A DNA stretch of 64,000 nucleotides from Elusimicrobiota bacterium (GTDB lineage Bacteria > Elusimicrobiota > Elusimicrobia > UBA1565 > UBA9628), in assembly GCA_016194705.1 (NCBI GenBank), contig JACQAZ010000047.1, positions 40,394 through 104,393 of the forward strand, in the 5' to 3' direction. The notes under the pieces were generated by a model. The model was given only the letters and a program-made list of their open reading frames with translations. It ran no database searches and had not been told where the DNA came from. Below, in pieces: positions 50,908 to 59,202 of this stretch (positions are counted from its first letter, which is position 1; every line of letters begins with the position of its first letter). The position numbers were made by a program, and so were the translations under genes.

Positions 50908-50931
50908 GAGCCTCCTGCCCACCTGTCAAGT
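50879..50931 (-). ncRNA. Candidate small RNA complementary to the tRNA-Asp anticodon arm
   Basis: A promoter (TTGACA-17-TATCCT, 50966-50938) and a terminator (50907-50879) bracket about 53 bases with no coding frame. The predicted 5' end, ACTTGACAGGTGGGC, is the exact complement of the tRNA-Asp anticodon stem-loop encoded 75-90 bases upstream on the same strand. The full exact match on DNA is 16 bases (50917-50932 against 51007-51022, inverted). Existence of the RNA is inferred, not shown. Confidence 0.45.
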
Positions 50932-50937
50932 GACCAT

Positions 50938-50966
50938 AGGATAACCTGAACGGCGGGGGTTGTCAA
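50938..50966 (-). promoter_or_regulatory. Promoter of the candidate small RNA
   Basis: TTGACA (50966-50961), 17 bases, TATCCT (50943-50938); predicted +1 near 50931. It lies directly downstream of tRNA-Asp. Confidence 0.6.
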
Positions 50967-50975
50967 GGGAACGGA

Positions 50976-51046
50976 CTGCGGGACCCGGACTCGGACCGGG
51001 ATCTCCCACTTGACAGGTGGGCATTCTACCATTGAACTATCCCGCA
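50976..51046 (-). tRNA. tRNA-Asp (anticodon GTC)
   Basis: Cloverleaf of 71 bases: 7-bp acceptor stem (TGCGGGA with TCCCGCA), D-arm GTTC/GAAT, anticodon stem CCCAC/GTGGG with loop CTGTCAA, T-arm CCCGG/CCGGG with loop TCCGAGT, and discriminator G73, as expected for aspartate. No CCA is encoded. The body resembles a glycine tRNA, but the anticodon is clearly GTC. The 38-bp shared element ends directly at its 5' side. Confidence 0.9.
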
Positions 51047-51084
51047 TCAATATATATACGATTGAGGGGGGTAGAAAGTTCCCT
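51047..51084 (-). repeat. 38-bp ECF-promoter-like element, copy 2 (upstream of tRNA-Asp)
   Basis: Minus strand: GGGAAC, 17 bases, CGTATA, then TATATTGA abutting the tRNA 5' end. It matches copy 1 (18135-18172) at 19 of 20 core positions with identical spacing of the GTTCCCT block; the middle (GGGGG against CCCCC) has diverged. Confidence 0.6.
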
Positions 51085-51091
51085 TTCTCGA

Positions 51092-51124
51092 CGAGAAAAA
51101 GAAAAGCCCTCCTTGCGGAGGGCT
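51092..51124 (-). terminator. Rho-independent terminator after tig
   Basis: Minus strand AGCCCTCC, GCAA loop, GGAGGGCT, then TTTTCTTTTTCTC; it follows the tig stop by 24 bases. Confidence 0.92.
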
Positions 51125-51148
51125 CTTAACTGCGGCCGGCCACAGTCC

Positions 51149-52414
51149 CTAAGCGTCGGTGATGACGGCCTTGTCGCGGATGAACTGGAGGGTCCTGCGG
51201 TCGCGGATCATCGCGAGGATGGAGTCCTTGCGCTCCTCGAACATGCCGCCGATCTCGGCCTTCTTGGCCTCGGTCTCGGCCGCCGCGAGGTTGCGCTCGA
51301 GCTCGGCCTTGAAATCCTCGTCGAGGACCTTGATCTTCTCGCGCTCGGCGATGGCGGGCAGAAGGTAGGAGATGCGCACCTCGTCCTCGGCGCGCGGGAG
51401 CATCTTGGGCTTGAGGTCCTCGAGCTGCTTGGCCGAGAACTCCTTCAATCCCAGCTGCTTGCGCAGGCGCTCGAGCATGTGCTCGAGCTGGGCCTGCACG
51501 ACCGAGGGCGGCAGGGGGATCTTGTTGGCCGAAATCAGGGCCTCCTCGATCTGTTGGGAGACCTCGCGCTCGGTCTTGTGCTTGTTCTCGTCCTCCATGA
51601 CCACTTTGAGCTTGGCCTGGAGGTCCTCGATCTTCTCGAACCCCAGGTCCTTGGCGAACTCGGCGTCGAGCGGGGGGAGGATCTTGGTCTTGATCTCGGT
51701 GACGGTGACCTTGAGCGTCGAGTCCTTGCCTTGGATCTTGACCGGGACCTCCCTGACATCATTGCGCTTCATGCCGACGAGACCCTCGGCCAGGCCCTCC
51801 AAGGTCTGATCGGAGGACATGTCGACGAGTTCGTTCTCGCCCTTGGCCTTGGGCAGAGGCTTGCCGCCTTGGAAGCCCTCGTAGCTGATCACGACGTAAT
51901 GGTTCTTGGCGACGGTCTCGTCTGAGGCCTTGTCGAGACGAGCGTTGGCCTCGCGAAGCTCCTCGATGCGCTTGTTCAGATCCTCTTCGCTGACGGGATA
52001 GTTCTTTCGCGTGACCTTGATCTTCGAGTAGTCCTTCGGCGAGAAGGCCGGCATGACCTCGGCGCGGACCTGAAACTTGATGGGCTTGCCTTCCTCGTAT
52101 GAAACGTCCTCGACCGAGGGTACGGCGACAGGCTGGATGTTGAGGTCCTTCATCGCCTCAGGCACGTGCTTGCGGATCAGCGCGTCGAAAGCTTCCTCCC
52201 GGACATGGCCGGCGAATTGCTTCTTGACGACGTCGAGAGGCGCCTTTCCGGGCCGGAAGCCCGGAATCTTCGCGCGCTGCTGGAGGCGCACGAGCAAGGT
52301 CTGGCTCTGGTCGGCTAGCTCCGAGAAGGGGACCTCGACCGAGAAGGTCACGACACAGTTCTCCTCTTTGATCTTCTTGAAGCGCGTCTTCTCGGCGGTG
52401 GAAAAAAGCCCCAT
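51149..52414 (-). CDS. tig: Trigger factor
   Basis: 421 residues, the usual size. Ribosome-associated chaperone: N-terminal ribosome-binding domain with the signature IPGFRPGKAPLDVVKKQF, central FKBP-like prolyl isomerase domain (KNHYVVISYEGFQGGKPLP) and a long helical C-terminal chaperone domain. ATG 52414 has a good Shine-Dalgarno (GGGAGG five bases upstream); the longer frame would run into tRNA-Leu and is rejected. It is transcribed with tRNA-Lys and tRNA-Leu and ends at a strong terminator. Confidence 0.96.
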   Translation of the reverse strand: MGLFSTAEKTRFKKIKEENCVVTFSVEVPFSELADQSQTLLVRLQQRAKIPGFRPGKAPLDVVKKQFAGHVREEAFDALIRKHVPEAMKDLNIQPVAVPSVEDVSYEEGKPIKFQVRAEVMPAFSPKDYSKIKVTRKNYPVSEEDLNKRIEELREANARLDKASDETVAKNHYVVISYEGFQGGKPLPKAKGENELVDMSSDQTLEGLAEGLVGMKRNDVREVPVKIQGKDSTLKVTVTEIKTKILPPLDAEFAKDLGFEKIEDLQAKLKVVMEDENKHKTEREVSQQIEEALISANKIPLPPSVVQAQLEHMLERLRKQLGLKEFSAKQLEDLKPKMLPRAEDEVRISYLLPAIAEREKIKVLDEDFKAELERNLAAAETEAKKAEIGGMFEERKDSILAMIRDRRTLQFIRDKAVITDA

Positions 52415-52433
52415 CCTGTCCTCCCTGAAATCG

Positions 52434-52515
52434 TGGGCGGGGGGGGAGTCGAACCCCCACGCCTTGCGGCACACGGTCCTAAGCCGTGCGCGTCTGCCAG
52501 TTCCGCCACCCGCCC
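52434..52515 (-). tRNA. tRNA-Leu (anticodon TAG)
   Basis: 82 bases with the long variable arm of class II tRNAs: acceptor GGGCGGG/CCCGCCC, D-arm GCGGAACTGG, anticodon stem CACGG/CCGTG with loop CTTAGGA, T-arm GGGGG/CCCCC with TTCGACT, discriminator A73. No CCA encoded. It lies 19 bases upstream of tig. Confidence 0.95.
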
Positions 52516-52529
52516 GGGGAAAAATCGAG

Positions 52530-52603
52530 TGGGCTATCCCGGACTCGAACCGGGAACCTTGACCTTAAGAGGGTCCTGCTCTAACCAGTTGAGCTAATAG
52601 CCC
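52530..52603 (-). tRNA. tRNA-Lys (anticodon CTT)
   Basis: 74 bases: acceptor GGGCTAT/ATAGCCC, D-arm GCTC/GAGC, anticodon loop CTCTTAA (the usual lysine CTT loop) on a stem with one G-A mismatch at its base, T-arm CCCGG/CCGGG with TTCGAGT, discriminator A73. No CCA encoded. First gene of a tRNA-Lys, tRNA-Leu, tig unit. Confidence 0.93.
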
Positions 52604-52611
52604 GAGGTCGT

Positions 52612-52640
52612 ATTATATCAAAATATACCAATCCCCGCAA
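52612..52640 (-). promoter_or_regulatory. Promoter of the tRNA-Lys, tRNA-Leu, tig unit
   Basis: TTGCGG (52640-52635), 17 bases, TATAAT (52617-52612), eight bases to the tRNA. The same hexamers are used by hicBA. Confidence 0.7.
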
Positions 52641-52672
52641 AACCGTGCCGGAAATTCTTAACAAATCTGTCA

Positions 52673-52700
52673 TTGAAATTCTCGGTCTTCCCTTTATAAT
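52673..52700 (+). promoter_or_regulatory. Promoter of the GYF-domain gene
   Basis: TTGAAA (52673-52678), 16 bases, TATAAT (52695-52700), seven bases to ATG 52708. Confidence 0.65.
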
Positions 52701-52707
52701 GAAAGCC

Positions 52708-54708
52708 ATGAAGTACTGGATGTTCCAGAACAACCAGGTCAAGGGCCCCTACGAACCCGACGACCTGTCCCAACTCCCGGGCTTCTCGGCGGAAAGCCTC
52801 GTCTGCTCCGAAGGGCGCAAGGGGACCAATATGGGCGACTGGCAGCGCGCCAGCATGGTGCCCGAGCTCTCCGTCTCGCTCCTGAAGGCCTCCCAGCTCG
52901 CCGTCGCCGGCAAGCCGCAGGCCGGCTACCTTTCCGGCCTGCCCCCGGAGCCCACGCTCAAGGATCTCGCCCAGCTCGGAAGCCTGCAGGAAAAGGTCTC
53001 GCTGCTCGACGGCACGGTCAACCAGCTGCAGGAGAGCCTGCGCCTGCGCGAAAACGAGCTCCTGAGCCTCCACCGCGAATTGGAGGAGAAGAATCGTCAA
53101 GCCCAGGAGCTCGCTTCGAAGCTCGGCGGCGTCGAAGAGAGGCTCTCGACCCTCAATACCCTGCAGACCAGTCTCGACAAGACGGCCGCGGCCGAGCACG
53201 AGCTCGAATCGACCATACAGCGGCAGAGCCAGACCATCGCCGAGCTCACCTCTCAGATCCAGGCCCTCCAATCGGAGAGCTCGCGGCTTCAGGCGGACAG
53301 CGCCGAGCTCAAGGCGAAGGAAGGCGAGCTGCAGGACCTCAAGAGCCAGCTCGAAGAGCTCAAGAACAGGCCCTCCGGCGCGCTCGCCGCGCCGTCGGCA
53401 GTCCCCTTTCCGGTCTCCCCGCCATTCGCCTCCAAGCCCACGCTCTCCCCGTTCGGTTCTCCCGAAGGGTTGTCTCCCGCGGCGGGCGAAAAGCTCACTC
53501 CATTGGCCGAGCCCAAGGCGGAGGGCTCGCCGTTGCCGGCTTTGACCGAGCCTCCGGCGCTCGACATCGGCGGCGGGCTGGCTCCCTCCCCGGCCCCCGC
53601 CGCCGGCTTCGGCGCGACGCCGGGCATCGGACTTCCGGACGCCGGGCCGCTGCCCTTCAGTCCTCTCTCGGCCGCAGCGCCACCCGCCGGCCTCGCGGCG
53701 CCGATCCAATTTTCGCCGGCGACCGCGCCCCCGCCTTCGCTGACGCCCGAGATCCTCAGCCAGCCGCCGAAGAGAGGAGGCGGGGCCAGGCTCATCCTCA
53801 CGGTCGTGGCGGTCGCCGCGATGGCCGGGGCTTACGCCGTCAAGAAAGGCCTCGTTCCGTCGGACTGGGGCAAGAGGGCCGGCCTAAGCGACCGCACTCC
53901 GGTCCCTCCCCCGATAAATCCAGGGCAATCCACGGCTCCCTCGCCGGAAGAGCTCGCCGAGCAGCAGAAGAAAGAGGCCGTGGAGCTCGTGAGAGCCTGG
54001 CCGGTCCCCGGCGGCCTTCAGACGGTCAGCCAAGTCCTCGAAAACGGCGCCCCGGCGGAAGGCGGCTTGAGCCCTTGGATGGCCGAGAAGATCCGGGACG
54101 AAGTCTACCAGGTCAACTTCTACTCGAAGTCCGCCCGCGGAGCCAAGACCTACGAATTTCAAGCGAGCCTTTCGGACAAGAAGGTGCTCGCTCACAACGA
54201 GCCGGCCGCCGCTCTGCTGACTCCTGAAAGCGAGAAGACGGGCAGGAAGCCCAAATCCTCCAAGAATAAATCCCCGAGAATTAAGTCCAAGCGCGACGCG
54301 GGAGACCAAGGCATCCTCGAGGATCTCCTCAAGGTGCCCTCCGAAGACGAGACCGGCGGCGCCGCCGCGCGCGGCGGGCCGATCGAGACCGCCCCGGGAC
54401 AGCAGGCCTCGCGGGCCGCGTCCGACAAGGCGGCCAAGCCGGCGAGGAAGGTCAAGGAGCGTCCGCGCAACGTCACCAAGGAGCTCGACGATCTGATGCA
54501 GGATGAGGCCAAGCCCTCGAAGGGCTCCCCCAAGAAGGACGCGAGCCTCGACGAGCTCCTCGTGCCGGGAGCCGGCGGGAAGCCCGAACTCGAAGAGCCG
54601 GCGGCGGCCCCGGCCTCCAAGCGCCCTCTCCCCGCGGCGCGGCCCGCCAAGAAAGGCGGCCCGGCTCCCGCCGACGCCGAGCTGCTCGACGACCTCCTCA
54701 AGCCGTGA
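52708..54708 (+). CDS. GYF_2-type domain protein with coiled coil and membrane segment
   Basis: 666 residues from ATG 52708. Residues 1-55 match the GYF_2 fold (YWMFQNNQVKGPYEPDDLSQ). A coiled coil follows (about 95-215; heptads of Leu/Glu/Gln), then a Pro/Ala-rich linker, a membrane segment (about 355-370, LILTVVAVAAMAGAYAV), and a charged Lys/Ala/Pro tail with repeats of L(D/E)(D/E)L(L/M). The start is fixed by the promoter whose TATAAT ends seven bases upstream. Probably an envelope scaffold; function unknown. The start of a run of envelope genes to 61.5 kb. Confidence 0.78.
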   Translation: MKYWMFQNNQVKGPYEPDDLSQLPGFSAESLVCSEGRKGTNMGDWQRASMVPELSVSLLKASQLAVAGKPQAGYLSGLPPEPTLKDLAQLGSLQEKVSLLDGTVNQLQESLRLRENELLSLHRELEEKNRQAQELASKLGGVEERLSTLNTLQTSLDKTAAAEHELESTIQRQSQTIAELTSQIQALQSESSRLQADSAELKAKEGELQDLKSQLEELKNRPSGALAAPSAVPFPVSPPFASKPTLSPFGSPEGLSPAAGEKLTPLAEPKAEGSPLPALTEPPALDIGGGLAPSPAPAAGFGATPGIGLPDAGPLPFSPLSAAAPPAGLAAPIQFSPATAPPPSLTPEILSQPPKRGGGARLILTVVAVAAMAGAYAVKKGLVPSDWGKRAGLSDRTPVPPPINPGQSTAPSPEELAEQQKKEAVELVRAWPVPGGLQTVSQVLENGAPAEGGLSPWMAEKIRDEVYQVNFYSKSARGAKTYEFQASLSDKKVLAHNEPAAALLTPESEKTGRKPKSSKNKSPRIKSKRDAGDQGILEDLLKVPSEDETGGAAARGGPIETAPGQQASRAASDKAAKPARKVKERPRNVTKELDDLMQDEAKPSKGSPKKDASLDELLVPGAGGKPELEEPAAAPASKRPLPAARPAKKGGPAPADAELLDDLLKP

Positions 54709-54798
54709 ACGCTCCCCCAGGGAGAAAACTCCCCCGAGGCCTGGAAAAGTGGTACAGTCACCTTTGGATCCGGCAGGCAAGGCGGGGAGAAGACACCA

Positions 54799-55324
54799 TG
54801 GAACAGCTCAGCGGCCTCAAGCAGGCGGAGGGGACTCTTCGATCACGGCCGATAGGATCTCCGCCCTGCACGGCAAGCTCGAGGACCTCCTGTTCCGGGC
54901 CCAGCGCATCGCGAGCAGCGAGAAGAACAAGTTGAAGTCGATGGATACCATGTTCGGCTACGACCTGCAGAATTTCCGCAGGGAGGTGCGGACCTTCAGC
55001 CACGAGATCGGCGGCCTGCCCAACCTCCTCGGCGGCATCGAGCGCGCGGCCTCCTTCGATGAGGCCTCGGTGCGGCCCGCCCAGTCGGTCATGCGCATCG
55101 CCGATCGCCTGAGCAAGTCGCTCCGGACGTTTCACGACCACGCCCTGCTGGCCCATTCTCACATCAGGGCCGCCGATCACAAGATCGAAGCCTGGTACTT
55201 GGTCCAGGAAGTCGAGCAGATGTCGCAGAAAGGCCAGTCCTTGCCGACGATCGCCAACAAAGTGGTGATCCGGGTGAGCACCCCTCCCGCCGGCCCCGCC
55301 CCGAGCAAGGAGCTCAGCCCCTGA
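54799..55324 (+). pseudogene. Helical protein of unknown function, interrupted by a frameshift
   Basis: ATG 54799 has a good Shine-Dalgarno (GGGGAGA, eight bases upstream) and encodes MEQLSGLKQAEG, then runs into nonsense; the -1 frame carries on with DSSITADRISALHGKLEDLL and about 160 more residues of amphipathic helix to TGA 55322. One missing G in the GGGG run at 54830-54833 would join them into a 175-residue protein. Either a sequencing/assembly indel or a recent mutation. The coding body shows normal codon use, so it is real sequence. Confidence 0.65.
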
Positions 55325-55340
55325 GGAGCGTCGCGAGGAG

Positions 55341-55871
55341 ATGCTCGAGTTCCTGCTTCGGCACGTCACGGTGCGCAACCTCGTGATCGCGGGCATCTTG
55401 GGGGCCTCGCTGCCTTTCGCCGTCGGACTGGGACGCTCGGCCCGCGAGTTCTACCGTGAGACCTATTACCCCGCGCAGCGGGGCTCGAACAAAGGGTCCG
55501 ACGACATCAAGAAGACGCTCGATCAACGGGAGTCGGAGAAGGTGATCGCCAGGTTCGAGCGCGTCAACTCCCGGCTCGCCCAGGCCAAGGCCGACGGACG
55601 CAACATCGGCGGGCTTGCCTGGAAATCCAAGCAGGCCATGCGCTACAACGTCCCGGGCCGCCGCGACGTCGCGCTGCAGATGCTTGACGAGGTCGAGATG
55701 GCGACGCCTCTCAAGAAGGTCCAGTACATCCCGCTTTATCCGCCCGCCCCGAAAGACATGATGAGCGACGACGACGTCCCGCCGGCAAAGGCCGCGGCGG
55801 CCAAGGGCAAGGCCGCGGGCGCGGCCAAGAAGAAATCGAAAAAGCACGCCAAGAAAAAGCCCCGCCTATGA
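55341..55871 (+). CDS. Small membrane-anchored protein with Lys/Ala-rich tail
   Basis: 176 residues. One N-terminal membrane segment (LVIAGILGASLPFAVGLG), a helical middle (DDIKKTLDQRESEKVIARFE) and a low-complexity basic tail (KAAAAKGKAAGAAKKKSKKH). GAGGAG lies directly before the ATG. Its stop overlaps the SpoIID gene start (ATGA), so it is co-translated with it. Unrecognised; possibly an envelope-associated partner. Confidence 0.7.
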   Translation: MLEFLLRHVTVRNLVIAGILGASLPFAVGLGRSAREFYRETYYPAQRGSNKGSDDIKKTLDQRESEKVIARFERVNSRLAQAKADGRNIGGLAWKSKQAMRYNVPGRRDVALQMLDEVEMATPLKKVQYIPLYPPAPKDMMSDDDVPPAKAAAAKGKAAGAAKKKSKKHAKKKPRL

Positions 55872-58021
55872 GGCGCGCGACTGCGGCTTTGGTCCTGCTC
55901 TGGGCGTCGGCCGCGGGGACGCTCTGGAGCGCGGAGATCCAGGAGACCGTCGAGTCGGCCTTCAAGGCCTTCCTCGAGGGGCGGGTCGACGACGCCATCA
56001 AGGGCTACCGCTACCTCGAGACCCTCGGCGTCTCGCTTCCCGATCCCGACAGCAACATGGCCGTCTTGTCGCGCGACAAGGCGGACAACGACGCGGCGCT
56101 GGCCCTGTGGGTCAAGTCGTCGCTGATCGAGGGTGCCGACGGCTTCGTCTGGAACCAGCGCGGATGGTCGTACCTGGCCGAGGACCGGCCGGGAGAGGCC
56201 AAGGACTCCTTCCTCAAGGGCGTGGACCGCTCCTCGACGACGGCCATGCAGGCCGAGGCCAATCTCGGGCTCGGGCTCTCCGCTCTGGCCAACTCCCAGC
56301 CCAAGGGCGGCATGATCCCGCTGCGCAGCGCCCTGGTCCAGGGGCCCTATATCCTGCCGGTGGCTTCCTACGTCACGGGCCTGACCGCGCTGAGCGTCGG
56401 CGACAAGCCCGCGGCGCTGGCCTACCTGCGCCAGAGCATCGATCTCGATCCCGTCAATCTGGAGTCGATCCGCGAACTGGCCCGGCTCGACGAGAAGGTC
56501 GGGGAGAACCGCTCGGCCTGGCGCCTCTTCAACCGCCTGCTCGCGCTCGATCCCGGCGACGGCGAGGCGCTCCAGCACTCCAAGAAGCTCGCCCGCTTCA
56601 TCCCCGGAGATCCCACCGCTTCTCTGCCCCTGCGGCGCCTGCCGCGCCCGATGCTCGCACCCGACGCGGAAGGCGCCTCGCTGCCCAAATCCAGCGTCAC
56701 GATCCGCGTCGGGCTCTACTCCGGCCCCGACGGAAAGCCCGAGACCGCCGACCGCATGTACTTCATGGTCAACTCCAATTTCCAGCTGAAAACGGGAAAC
56801 GAGACGGTCAATGAGAACGGCCGCGGCTACGACCAGTGGGAGATCGCCTTCCGCCCCGAGAACAACGTCGTCGAGGTTCGCGACACGGCGCGGAACATCC
56901 AGCATACGGCCAAGCAGCCCTTCCGGATCGTTCCCGGCGCGAAGCAGGGCAGCGTGCTCATCAAGAGCCCTCATTTTCTCAACGATTTCGGCTTCGACGC
57001 GGGCGACCGCGAGTTGAGGGGGGCCCTCGAGGTCATCCCGACGCCCAACGGCTTCCGCCTCGTCAACGAAATCGAGCTCGAGGACTACCTCGCGGGCGCG
57101 GTGGGGGCCGCGCTCCCGGAAAAGAGCCCGGCCGAGGCCTATAAGGCCCAGGCGGTCTTAAGCCGCACCATGGTCCTGTGGTACAAGTCCCAGGCCCTGC
57201 CCAATCTCGAGCGCACCGACCTCTGCGACTCCGCGCGCTGCCAGCGCTACGTGGGGATCAACGACGAGGCGCGCGAGACCCGCTCGGCCGTCAAGGACAC
57301 GACGGGGCTGGTCCTCATCTCCGCCGACGGCAGGCTGGCCCGCGTCATGGAGCACGAAAACTGCGGCGGCCGCACGGAAAGCGGGCTGGAGACGGGGGAC
57401 CCCTCCCTCAAGAATCTCCTCTCGGTGGACGACGCTCCCCTGGCCGGCCTGCCGCCCCACACGCCGGCCCAGCTGGAGCGCTGGACGCACGAATTCCCGC
57501 CGCGCGATCGCTTCTGCGAAGCCGGCAGCCTGACGGCGCCGGCGGAGTCGCGCTGGGTGAGGATCATCGACGCCTCCGAACTCAAGGCCCGCGCTGAAAG
57601 GGTGCAGTACATCGGCGCCATCAAGCACATCCGCGTCTCCAAGCGCAGCGCCACCGGCCGCGCGCTCTCGCTCGAGGTGACGGGCTCGCGCGGGACGCTC
57701 TCCTTCGAGGGGCCCAAGGCCATAGAGGATTTTCTCTCTCCCGGCTCCCTGCGCTCGACTTTGTTCACCATTCAGCCCCTGGCCAAGGGCGGCTCGGCCG
57801 CCCGCTTCATCTTATGGGGGGCGGGGACGGGCCATGGCCTGGGCATGTGCCGGGCCGGGGCCATCGGTCAGGCCAGCCTGGGGCGCGGCTGGAAGACGAT
57901 CCTCGCGACCTATTTCCCGGGGCTCAAGGCCGAGAACCTGCACTACAAGCCGCCTCCGCCCAAGGGTCAGGGCTTCGGCAAGGGTAAGCCCAAGAACCCT
58001 CACTTCAAGCCGAAAAAATAG
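55868..58021 (+). CDS. SpoIID/LytB-domain protein with N-terminal TPR region
   Basis: 717 residues with a signal peptide. Residues about 25-220 are TPR-like helices (ALAYLRQSIDLDPVNLESIR). From about 375 comes a SpoIID domain: LRGALEVIPTPNGFRLVN, ELEDYLAGAVGAALPEKSPAEAYKAQAVLSR cut to its key parts, EHENCGGRTES and the signature GAGTGHGLGMCRAGAIGQA. In SpoIID the domain is a peptidoglycan lytic transglycosylase acting on denuded glycan strands. Here it should work on periplasmic peptidoglycan. The glycosyltransferase gene follows nine bases later. Confidence 0.9.
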   Translation: MRRATAALVLLWASAAGTLWSAEIQETVESAFKAFLEGRVDDAIKGYRYLETLGVSLPDPDSNMAVLSRDKADNDAALALWVKSSLIEGADGFVWNQRGWSYLAEDRPGEAKDSFLKGVDRSSTTAMQAEANLGLGLSALANSQPKGGMIPLRSALVQGPYILPVASYVTGLTALSVGDKPAALAYLRQSIDLDPVNLESIRELARLDEKVGENRSAWRLFNRLLALDPGDGEALQHSKKLARFIPGDPTASLPLRRLPRPMLAPDAEGASLPKSSVTIRVGLYSGPDGKPETADRMYFMVNSNFQLKTGNETVNENGRGYDQWEIAFRPENNVVEVRDTARNIQHTAKQPFRIVPGAKQGSVLIKSPHFLNDFGFDAGDRELRGALEVIPTPNGFRLVNEIELEDYLAGAVGAALPEKSPAEAYKAQAVLSRTMVLWYKSQALPNLERTDLCDSARCQRYVGINDEARETRSAVKDTTGLVLISADGRLARVMEHENCGGRTESGLETGDPSLKNLLSVDDAPLAGLPPHTPAQLERWTHEFPPRDRFCEAGSLTAPAESRWVRIIDASELKARAERVQYIGAIKHIRVSKRSATGRALSLEVTGSRGTLSFEGPKAIEDFLSPGSLRSTLFTIQPLAKGGSAARFILWGAGTGHGLGMCRAGAIGQASLGRGWKTILATYFPGLKAENLHYKPPPPKGQGFGKGKPKNPHFKPKK

Positions 58022-58029
58022 ACCGGCCC

Positions 58030-59202
58030 ATGGCCCACGACTCAAGGAAGATCAAGGTCGTCCACGTGATCACCCGCCTCGACCTCGGCGGGGCTCAGCA
58101 GAACACGCTGCACACGGTCAGGCACCTCGATGCGTCGCGCTTCGAGGTCCTGCTGGTCTGCGGCCGCGGAGGGCCGCTGGAGGGCGAGGTCGCCGCGATG
58201 CCGCCCGAGGCCCATTGGCGGGCCCTCTTCATGAGTTCCTTGGTCCGGCACATCCATCCGGGGCTCGACCTGCTGGCGTTCCTGCAGCTCGTTTCGCTGT
58301 TCCATAGCGAGAGGCCCGACGTCGTGCACACGCACAGCTCGAAGGCGGGAGTGTTGGGACGGCTGGCCGCCGCCGCGGCCGGAGTGCCCTGCGTCGTCCA
58401 CACCTATCACGGCTTCGGGTTCAACGACTATCAGTCCCCCTGGATCAAGGCGTTCTACGTTTGGGCCGAAAGGCTTTGCTGCGCGCTCAGCGACGCGCTT
58501 ATCTTCGTCTCGAATGCCAACCGAGATTACGCGCGCCGGCACCGCCTCGGGCGTCCGGACCGCTACCGCCTCATCCGCTCCGGCATCAAGCTCTCCGATT
58601 TCCCCGCCTCCGTCGAGAATCCAGGGCAGAAGAAGGCCTCTCTGGGACTCGGCATGCACAAGCCGCTGGTGCTCTCAGTGGGAAATCTCAAGCCCCAGAA
58701 GAACCCAGGGGATTTCGTGGCGCTCGCCGAGAAAGTGGCCGCCGCGGGAAGAGACTGCTCCTTCCTGTACATCGGAGACGGCCCCCTGCGCCGGCGCCTG
58801 GAGTATCTGCTCATCGCCACGGGCCTCGGCAACCGCTTCGCTCTTCCGGGGTGGAGGCGGGACATCCCCGAGCTAATGGCGGTCGCCGACGTCTTCGTGC
58901 TGACTTCCTTGTGGGAGGGCCTTCCGCGGGCCTTGGTCGAGGCCATGAAGAGCGGCCTGCCGTGCGTCTGCTACGCGACCGACGGCGTGCTCGATCTGCT
59001 CGAGGACGGCGTCAACGGCTTCGTCGTGCCGCAGGGCAACGTGACTTTGCTCGGCGAACGGGTCGCGCGGCTGCTGGCGGACGAGGACCTGCGCCGAAGG
59101 ATCGGACGCAAGGCCGCAGAGTCCATCGGCGAGGAATTCGACATCGATGCCATGGTACGGCGGCAGGAACGCTTGTATGACGAACTCCTGCCCGCGCCAT
59201 GA
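58030..59202 (+). CDS. Family-4 glycosyltransferase
   Basis: 390 residues. GT-B fold with KVVHVITRLDLGGAQQNTLH at the start, VHTYHGFGFNDYQS in the acceptor domain, VLSVGNLKPQKNPGDFVAL in the donor domain and SLWEGLPRALVEAMKSGLP (E-x7-E motif). Probably lipid- or polysaccharide-linked sugar transfer at the inner membrane. The stop overlaps the patatin start (ATGA). Confidence 0.93.
   Translation: MAHDSRKIKVVHVITRLDLGGAQQNTLHTVRHLDASRFEVLLVCGRGGPLEGEVAAMPPEAHWRALFMSSLVRHIHPGLDLLAFLQLVSLFHSERPDVVHTHSSKAGVLGRLAAAAAGVPCVVHTYHGFGFNDYQSPWIKAFYVWAERLCCALSDALIFVSNANRDYARRHRLGRPDRYRLIRSGIKLSDFPASVENPGQKKASLGLGMHKPLVLSVGNLKPQKNPGDFVALAEKVAAAGRDCSFLYIGDGPLRRRLEYLLIATGLGNRFALPGWRRDIPELMAVADVFVLTSLWEGLPRALVEAMKSGLPCVCYATDGVLDLLEDGVNGFVVPQGNVTLLGERVARLLADEDLRRRIGRKAAESIGEEFDIDAMVRRQERLYDELLPAP

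Noticed and set aside
51005..51040. TTGACA on the plus strand inside tRNA-Asp as a promoter
   Set aside because: The hexamer comes from the anticodon arm; no acceptable -10 box lies 16-18 bases downstream.
50832..51050. 72-codon minus-strand ORF across tRNA-Asp
   Set aside because: It translates through the tRNA, the small-RNA promoter and the terminator; the composition is not protein-like.
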